A stretch of 9,787 nt of DNA, from positions 1 to 9,787 of the forward strand of contig CAMHBE010000053.1 of assembly GCA_946183095.1 (NCBI GenBank), given 5' to 3'. The position numbers were made by a program, and so were the translations under genes. This stretch comes from an uncultured Clostridia bacterium (GTDB lineage: Bacteria; Bacillota; Clostridia; Oscillospirales; Ruminococcaceae). Below the pieces are notes generated by a model. It worked only from the letters and a program-made list of their open reading frames with translations. It made no database searches and was not told the origin of the DNA. This document shows, in pieces, positions 6,411 to 9,787 of this stretch; the stretch's first letter is position 1, and every line of letters starts with the position of its first letter.

Positions 6411-6590
6411 ATGAACTTAGTTGACATCATTCTGATAATACTGATAGCTGCGGCTTTGGCGGCTGCTTTTATAGCGGCGTTCGGGCGCAGGAAAAAGGGC
6501 GGGAACTGCTGTGGAGGCGGTGACTGCTGCAAATGCGCGGCTCGCTGCGGCGGGTCGGGACGCAAACCCCCGAAAAGAAAGGGAGAATAG
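6411..6590 (+). CDS. FeoB-associated Cys-rich membrane protein
   Basis: This is a 59-residue protein with one N-terminal membrane helix (about residues 4-24, very rich in Ile, Leu and Ala), a basic stop (GRRKK) and a Cys-rich, Gly-rich tail with Cys at 33, 34, 39, 40, 42 and 46, ending in a basic PPKRKGE. This layout (single helix, then a small cytoplasmic Cys cluster) matches the FeoB-associated Cys-rich membrane protein family, which is found beside feoB in Firmicutes and is thought to assist FeoB, perhaps as a metal-binding or FeoC-like factor; its role is not proven. I chose ATG 6411 because GGGAG (6398-6402) is 8 nt upstream; an in-frame GTG at 6402 overlaps that site, and the longer open frame runs back through the repeats and is not real. 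The next gene begins 3 nt after the stop, so they are very likely co-transcribed. Confidence 0.85.
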   Translation: MNLVDIILIILIAAALAAAFIAAFGRRKKGGNCCGGGDCCKCAARCGGSGRKPPKRKGE

Positions 6591-6593
6591 GAT

Positions 6594-7703
6594 ATGAAAA
6601 AAGCGGCGGCGTTCTTCCGTGCACAGCCTGTGCTGGTCATAGCGTTCGCGGCTGCGGCGGTCACAATGTTCATTGTGCCGCCCGATGCGCAGTACCTCGG
6701 TTACTGCAACTTCAATGTGCTCGCGGAACTCTTCGCGCTTATGATAGCGGTCGCGGGACTGAAAAGCGCCGGTATCTTCGAGAAACTCACCTCCGTGCTG
6801 CTGAAACGCGCAGGCTCGGTAAGGCGGCTCACGCAGGTGTTTACGGTGCTGTGCTTCTTCACTTCGATGCTCGTTACAAACGACGTTGCGCTGATAACGT
6901 TCGTGCCGCTGACACTGCTGACATTCTCCGCCGCAGCCGACAGCCGCAGTACCATATTCACCGTGGTGCTCGAAACTGCCGCCGCAAACCTCGGCAGTAT
7001 GATGACACCTATCGGCAACCCGCAGAACCTCTACATCTACGACGAATACGGGCTGACGGCGGGGCAGTTCCTGCTGACGATGCTCCCTGCCGGCATCATA
7101 AGCCTTGTGTGTCTTATGCTGCTGACGCTGCTCGTTCCGGGCGTTCCCTGTAAGCCGCGTGATGACGCGCCGGTAAAGATATCCGGAAAACTCGCGGCGG
7201 TCTGGGGCATACTGTTCGCGGTCTGTGTTGCGGCAGTGTTCAAGCTGCTGCCGTTCTGGGTGTGCGCGGCGGCGGCATTCCTCGCGGCACTGGTCATCGA
7301 CCGCAGACTTCTGCTTAAAGCCGACTACGCGCTGCTCGCAACGTTCGTGTGCTTCTTCGTTTTCGTCGGCAATATCGCCCGCATCGACACGATACACACT
7401 TTTATCGCGGGGATAATGGAGGGGCGGGAGATACTCGTTCCCGCTTTGCTGTCGCAGGTGATAAGCAACGTCCCCGCGGCGGTGATGCTCCGCGGATTTA
7501 CCGCAAACGGAACGGCTCTGCTTATCGGTGTGAATATAGGGGGACTGGGTACGCCTATCGCGTCAATGGCAAGTCTCATCTCGCTGCAGCTCTACCGCAA
7601 AACGGACGGTGCGCAGACGGGAAAATACATGGCTGTGTTCTCCGCCGTAAATTTCGGGATGCTCGCATTGCTCCTCGCCGTGCATCTTGTGTGGCTGCAA
7701 TAG
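6594..7703 (+). CDS. SLC13/ArsB-like anion permease (CitMHS-type)
   Basis: This predicts a 369-residue integral membrane protein with about ten hydrophobic segments. Two similar halves each carry the signature of the ion-transporter superfamily that includes SLC13/DASS, ArsB and NhaD: SMLVTNDVALITFVPL (91-106) with ANLGSMMTPIGNPQN (131-145) in the first half, and SQVISNVPAAV (287-297) with GVNIGGLGTPIASMAS (312-327) in the second. Members move di- or tricarboxylates, sulfate, arsenite or protons/sodium; the substrate cannot be read from these motifs. The protein is shorter than many members (often over 400 residues) but both halves look complete. GGGAG (6581-6585) is 8 nt before the ATG. It starts 3 nt after the Cys-rich FeoB-associated gene, which ties it to the iron block, perhaps in export or uptake of an iron-related anion; that is inference. 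No clear terminator follows. Confidence 0.87.
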   Translation: MKKAAAFFRAQPVLVIAFAAAAVTMFIVPPDAQYLGYCNFNVLAELFALMIAVAGLKSAGIFEKLTSVLLKRAGSVRRLTQVFTVLCFFTSMLVTNDVALITFVPLTLLTFSAAADSRSTIFTVVLETAAANLGSMMTPIGNPQNLYIYDEYGLTAGQFLLTMLPAGIISLVCLMLLTLLVPGVPCKPRDDAPVKISGKLAAVWGILFAVCVAAVFKLLPFWVCAAAAFLAALVIDRRLLLKADYALLATFVCFFVFVGNIARIDTIHTFIAGIMEGREILVPALLSQVISNVPAAVMLRGFTANGTALLIGVNIGGLGTPIASMASLISLQLYRKTDGAQTGKYMAVFSAVNFGMLALLLAVHLVWLQ

Positions 7704-7775
7704 CATAAACGCGGACTTGCGGCAATACAATAATAGCAGCGGACAAGACGAAAATGAAACGAAAGGAAATGAGCG

Positions 7776-9182
7776 TTGGAACAGTTAACCGAGATCATCA
7801 AATCTATTGACAGCTTTTTGTGGGGGATCCCGCTTACTGCCCTGATATTCGCCTGTGGACTGACACTTACCGCAAAACTCGGCTTTGTGCAGCTTCGCAA
7901 ACTGGGTCTGGGATTCAAATTCATGATGAAGGACGACAGCGGCGGGGAGGGAGAAGTCTCCAGCTTCGCGGCGCTGTGTACGGCGCTTTCCGCGACTGTC
8001 GGAACGGGCAATATCGTCGGTGTTGCGTCGGCGGTATCCGTAGGAGGTGCGGGGGCGCTGTTCTGGATGGAGATAGCGGCACTGCTCGGCATGGCAACGA
8101 AGTACGCGGAAGGCTTGCTTGCAGTAAAGTACCGCGTTACCGACAAAGACGGGAGCATCCTCGGCGGTCCGTTCTACTACATCGAGAATGGCATGGGTCA
8201 TAAGTGGAAGTGGCTCGCGAAGTTTTTTGCGGTGTCCGGTATCGCCGCGGGACTGCTCGGCACCGGTACGATAACGCAGATAAACAGCATCACAGGCTCT
8301 ATAGAGGGATTTTTCGACCCGCAGAAGCAGCATACGGTCGAGATATTCGGTGTAAGTTACAGCCTTGCGGCCGTTATCGGCGGCGCGGTGGTGACTCTGC
8401 TCGTAGCGCTGGTGCTTATCGGCGGTCTGAAGCGTATCTCGCACATCTCCGAAGTTGCTGTTCCCGCAATGATAATCATATATGTGCTGAGCTGCATGAT
8501 AATACTTGTGACACACATAGCGGAAATACCCGCGGCGTTCGTTGAGATATTCGAGAGCGCGTTCGGCATAAGACCGATAGCGGGCGGACTTGTGGGGATC
8601 GCTGCGATGTCGCTCTCGGTAAGCCAGGGCGTTGCAAGAGGAATATTCTCGAATGAAGCCGGACTGGGTTCCGCGCCGATAGCCGCCGCTGCCGCAAGGA
8701 CAAAAGAGCCTGTGCGTCAGGGTCTTGTCTCCATGATAGGTACATTCATCGACACCATAATAGTCTGCACCATGACGGGACTTGTGATCGTCATATCGGG
8801 TGCTCACGGTTCGGGGACATTCGGCGTTTCGGTAACTGCGCAGGCATTCGACCGCGGTCTGCCTTTCCCGAAAGAGATCTCCGACCTCATTCTTATGGTG
8901 TGCCTGTCGGTGTTCGCTTTCACCACCATACTCGGCTGGAATTACTATTCCGAGCGCTGTCTCACCTATCTTTTCGGTGCAAGCCGCACCCGCACGATCG
9001 TCTACCGCATTATCTACATAGCCGCTGTTTTTGTGGGACCCTTTCTCACTGCCGAAGCGGTGTGGGGCATTGCCGACATCATGAACGGTCTTATGGCTCT
9101 GCCGAACGTCACGGCGCTGATAGCACTTTCGGGAACGGTAAAGAGCGAAACAAAAGACTACTTTGCAAGAAACAAAGGGTGA
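7776..9182 (+). CDS. Sodium:alanine symporter family (AGCS) protein, TTG start
   Basis: This 468-residue, roughly eleven-helix transporter belongs to the alanine/glycine:cation symporter family, which takes up small neutral amino acids with sodium. Family motifs in order: TVGTGNIVGVASAVSVGGAG (74-93), GGPFYYIENGMG (130-141), FSNEAGLGSAPIAAAAA (291-307), FAFTTILGWNYYSERC (380-395) and MNGLMALPN (436-444). Length is normal for the family. The start is TTG: an in-frame TGA lies at 7770-7772 directly upstream, so no longer form is possible, and AAGGAA (7763-7768) is 7 nt before the TTG. The ATGs at 7754 and 7769 are in another frame. The 72-nt gap from the preceding permease shows no clear promoter, so it may be read from upstream. 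Exact substrate (alanine, glycine, or glutamine) is not determinable. Confidence 0.95.
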   Translation: MEQLTEIIKSIDSFLWGIPLTALIFACGLTLTAKLGFVQLRKLGLGFKFMMKDDSGGEGEVSSFAALCTALSATVGTGNIVGVASAVSVGGAGALFWMEIAALLGMATKYAEGLLAVKYRVTDKDGSILGGPFYYIENGMGHKWKWLAKFFAVSGIAAGLLGTGTITQINSITGSIEGFFDPQKQHTVEIFGVSYSLAAVIGGAVVTLLVALVLIGGLKRISHISEVAVPAMIIIYVLSCMIILVTHIAEIPAAFVEIFESAFGIRPIAGGLVGIAAMSLSVSQGVARGIFSNEAGLGSAPIAAAAARTKEPVRQGLVSMIGTFIDTIIVCTMTGLVIVISGAHGSGTFGVSVTAQAFDRGLPFPKEISDLILMVCLSVFAFTTILGWNYYSERCLTYLFGASRTRTIVYRIIYIAAVFVGPFLTAEAVWGIADIMNGLMALPNVTALIALSGTVKSETKDYFARNKG

Positions 9183-9270
9183 CGTTTGCAAAGTATAGCC
9201 GCAGCGGTAATAATCGGCGGGGGACCGGCGCTGCCTGCCCTGAAATATTCGATACGACGGGAATAATGAA

Positions 9271-9744
9271 ATGAAAGATGTATGCTTTACAGGACACAGA
9301 AATATACAATTCGGGCAGTATCGTGAAAAGCTGTACGACACGCTCGATAAACTGATAAATGACGGTTCCGATATGTTTTACGCCGGGGGAGCCGCCGGAT
9401 TCGACACGCTTGCGGCGCAGACCGTGCTCGACCTTAAAGTGATGTACCCGTGGATATCACTTATGCTTGTGCTGCCATGTCCCCCGGAGGAGCAGACGGC
9501 GCTGTTCCATGATTCCCAGCGCGACGTGTACTATGATATATTCCGCTCCGCCGACAGTATAGAGGTCGTTTCACCGCACTACACGGCGGACTGTATGAAA
9601 CGCCGCAATCAGGCGCTCGTTGACCGTGCGGAGATATGCGTGTGCTGTTACAACCCGGCTCTTTTCAAATCCGGCACGGGTCAGACAGTGCGCATGGCAG
9701 AAAAAAAAGGTATCGGGATAATAAACCTTTTTGAAGATGAATGA
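9271..9744 (+). CDS. SLOG/DUF1273 (YpsA-like) family protein
   Basis: This 157-residue soluble protein has a Rossmann-like layout of the SLOG superfamily, DUF1273/YpsA branch. Visible family features: CFTGHR at 5-10, YAGGAAGFDTLAAQ (37-50) as the phosphate-binding Gly-rich turn, the strand VLPCPPEEQ (67-75), RRNQALVDRAEICVCCY (111-127) and SGTGQTVRMAEKKG (134-147). SLOG proteins bind nucleotide-derived ligands; YpsA itself is linked to cell division in Bacillus, but most members have no known role, and I assign none here. Seven cysteines are present, including CVCCY, without a metal-site pattern. The ATG follows a weak ACGGGAA site 8 nt upstream. The 88-nt gap from the symporter has no clear promoter or terminator, so co-transcription is possible. 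The stop TGA overlaps an ATG (9741), but the frame from there runs into a repeat and is not called. Confidence 0.85.
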   Translation: MKDVCFTGHRNIQFGQYREKLYDTLDKLINDGSDMFYAGGAAGFDTLAAQTVLDLKVMYPWISLMLVLPCPPEEQTALFHDSQRDVYYDIFRSADSIEVVSPHYTADCMKRRNQALVDRAEICVCCYNPALFKSGTGQTVRMAEKKGIGIINLFEDE

Positions 9745-9765
9745 AGAGAGGTGGCAATAAAGTAG

Positions 9766-9787
9766 GTGCAGCGGCGCGTTCGCGCTG
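9766..9787 (-). repeat. Structured repeat, copy 3, cut by the window end
   Basis: All 22 visible bases are identical to 6114-6135, in the same orientation as copy 1, starting 21 nt after the stop of the SLOG gene. As with copy 1 it sits just behind a gene end with the same polarity relative to that gene. The remainder lies outside the window. Confidence 0.85.

Noticed and set aside
9201..9236. GCAGCG ... CGCTGC pair in the gap after the symporter as a decayed repeat copy
   Set aside because: Only 6 bp per arm matches and none of the inner hairpins or the 22-bp end is present.
9186..9266. 26-residue frame with a TTG start and VIIGGGPA
   Set aside because: It recalls a dinucleotide-binding start but has no further domain and a weak start; probably chance in a short gap.
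7785..9341. Very long open frame on the minus strand opposite the AGCS symporter (similar ones oppose feoB and the permease)
   Set aside because: Composition is rich in Arg, His, Tyr and Gln with no family motif, as expected from the antisense of a GC-biased membrane gene.
9741..9787. Frame starting at the ATG that overlaps the last stop codon
   Set aside because: It has no good ribosome binding site and reads directly into the repeat, giving low-complexity Ala/Arg residues.

Overview
The window looks like chromosomal DNA of a Gram-positive anaerobe of the Clostridia, most likely Oscillospiraceae/Ruminococcus-like. This is inferred from moderately GC-rich genes with frequent ATA codons, AT-rich intergenic regions with sigma-A style promoters, GGAGG-type ribosome binding sites, a FeoA-FeoB fusion and a FeoB-associated Cys-rich small membrane protein. 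All genes I accept are on the + strand. The species call is a guess.

Layout. (1) 2-3550 is a signalling block: the 3' end of an HD-GYP (c-di-GMP phosphodiesterase type) gene, an orphan receiver-domain protein behind a perfect TTGACA-N17-TATAAT promoter with a roughly 200-nt leader, and a Cache-type methyl-accepting chemotaxis protein whose upstream region is closed by a perfect 10-bp inverted repeat. A strong intrinsic terminator ends the block at about 3628. (2) 3637-7703 is a ferrous-iron block: tandem palindromes and a sigma-A promoter, a fused feoA-feoB gene, an island of two inverted copies of an 80-bp structured repeat, a 59-aa Cys-rich FeoB-associated protein, and an SLC13/ArsB-like permease 3 nt behind it. 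(3) 7776-9744 holds a sodium:alanine (AGCS) symporter with a TTG start and a SLOG/DUF1273 family protein. A third copy of the repeat starts at 9766 and is cut by the window end.

The most interesting item is the repeat family (6114-6195 inverted, 6300-6379 direct, 9766-9787 partial). The two full copies share a perfect 22-bp end and 8-bp closing arms. Their internal hairpins differ by paired, compensating changes while the GCGCA loop is kept, and a second hairpin keeps a GNRA-type loop (GCAA or GGAA). That is the signature of a folded RNA or single-stranded DNA element, not of simple sequence drift. Next in interest are the leader of the chemotaxis gene, where one TTTGCG can pair with either of two CGCAAA copies and which carries strings resembling the c-di-GMP-I riboswitch, and the twin palindromes just upstream of the feoAB promoter.
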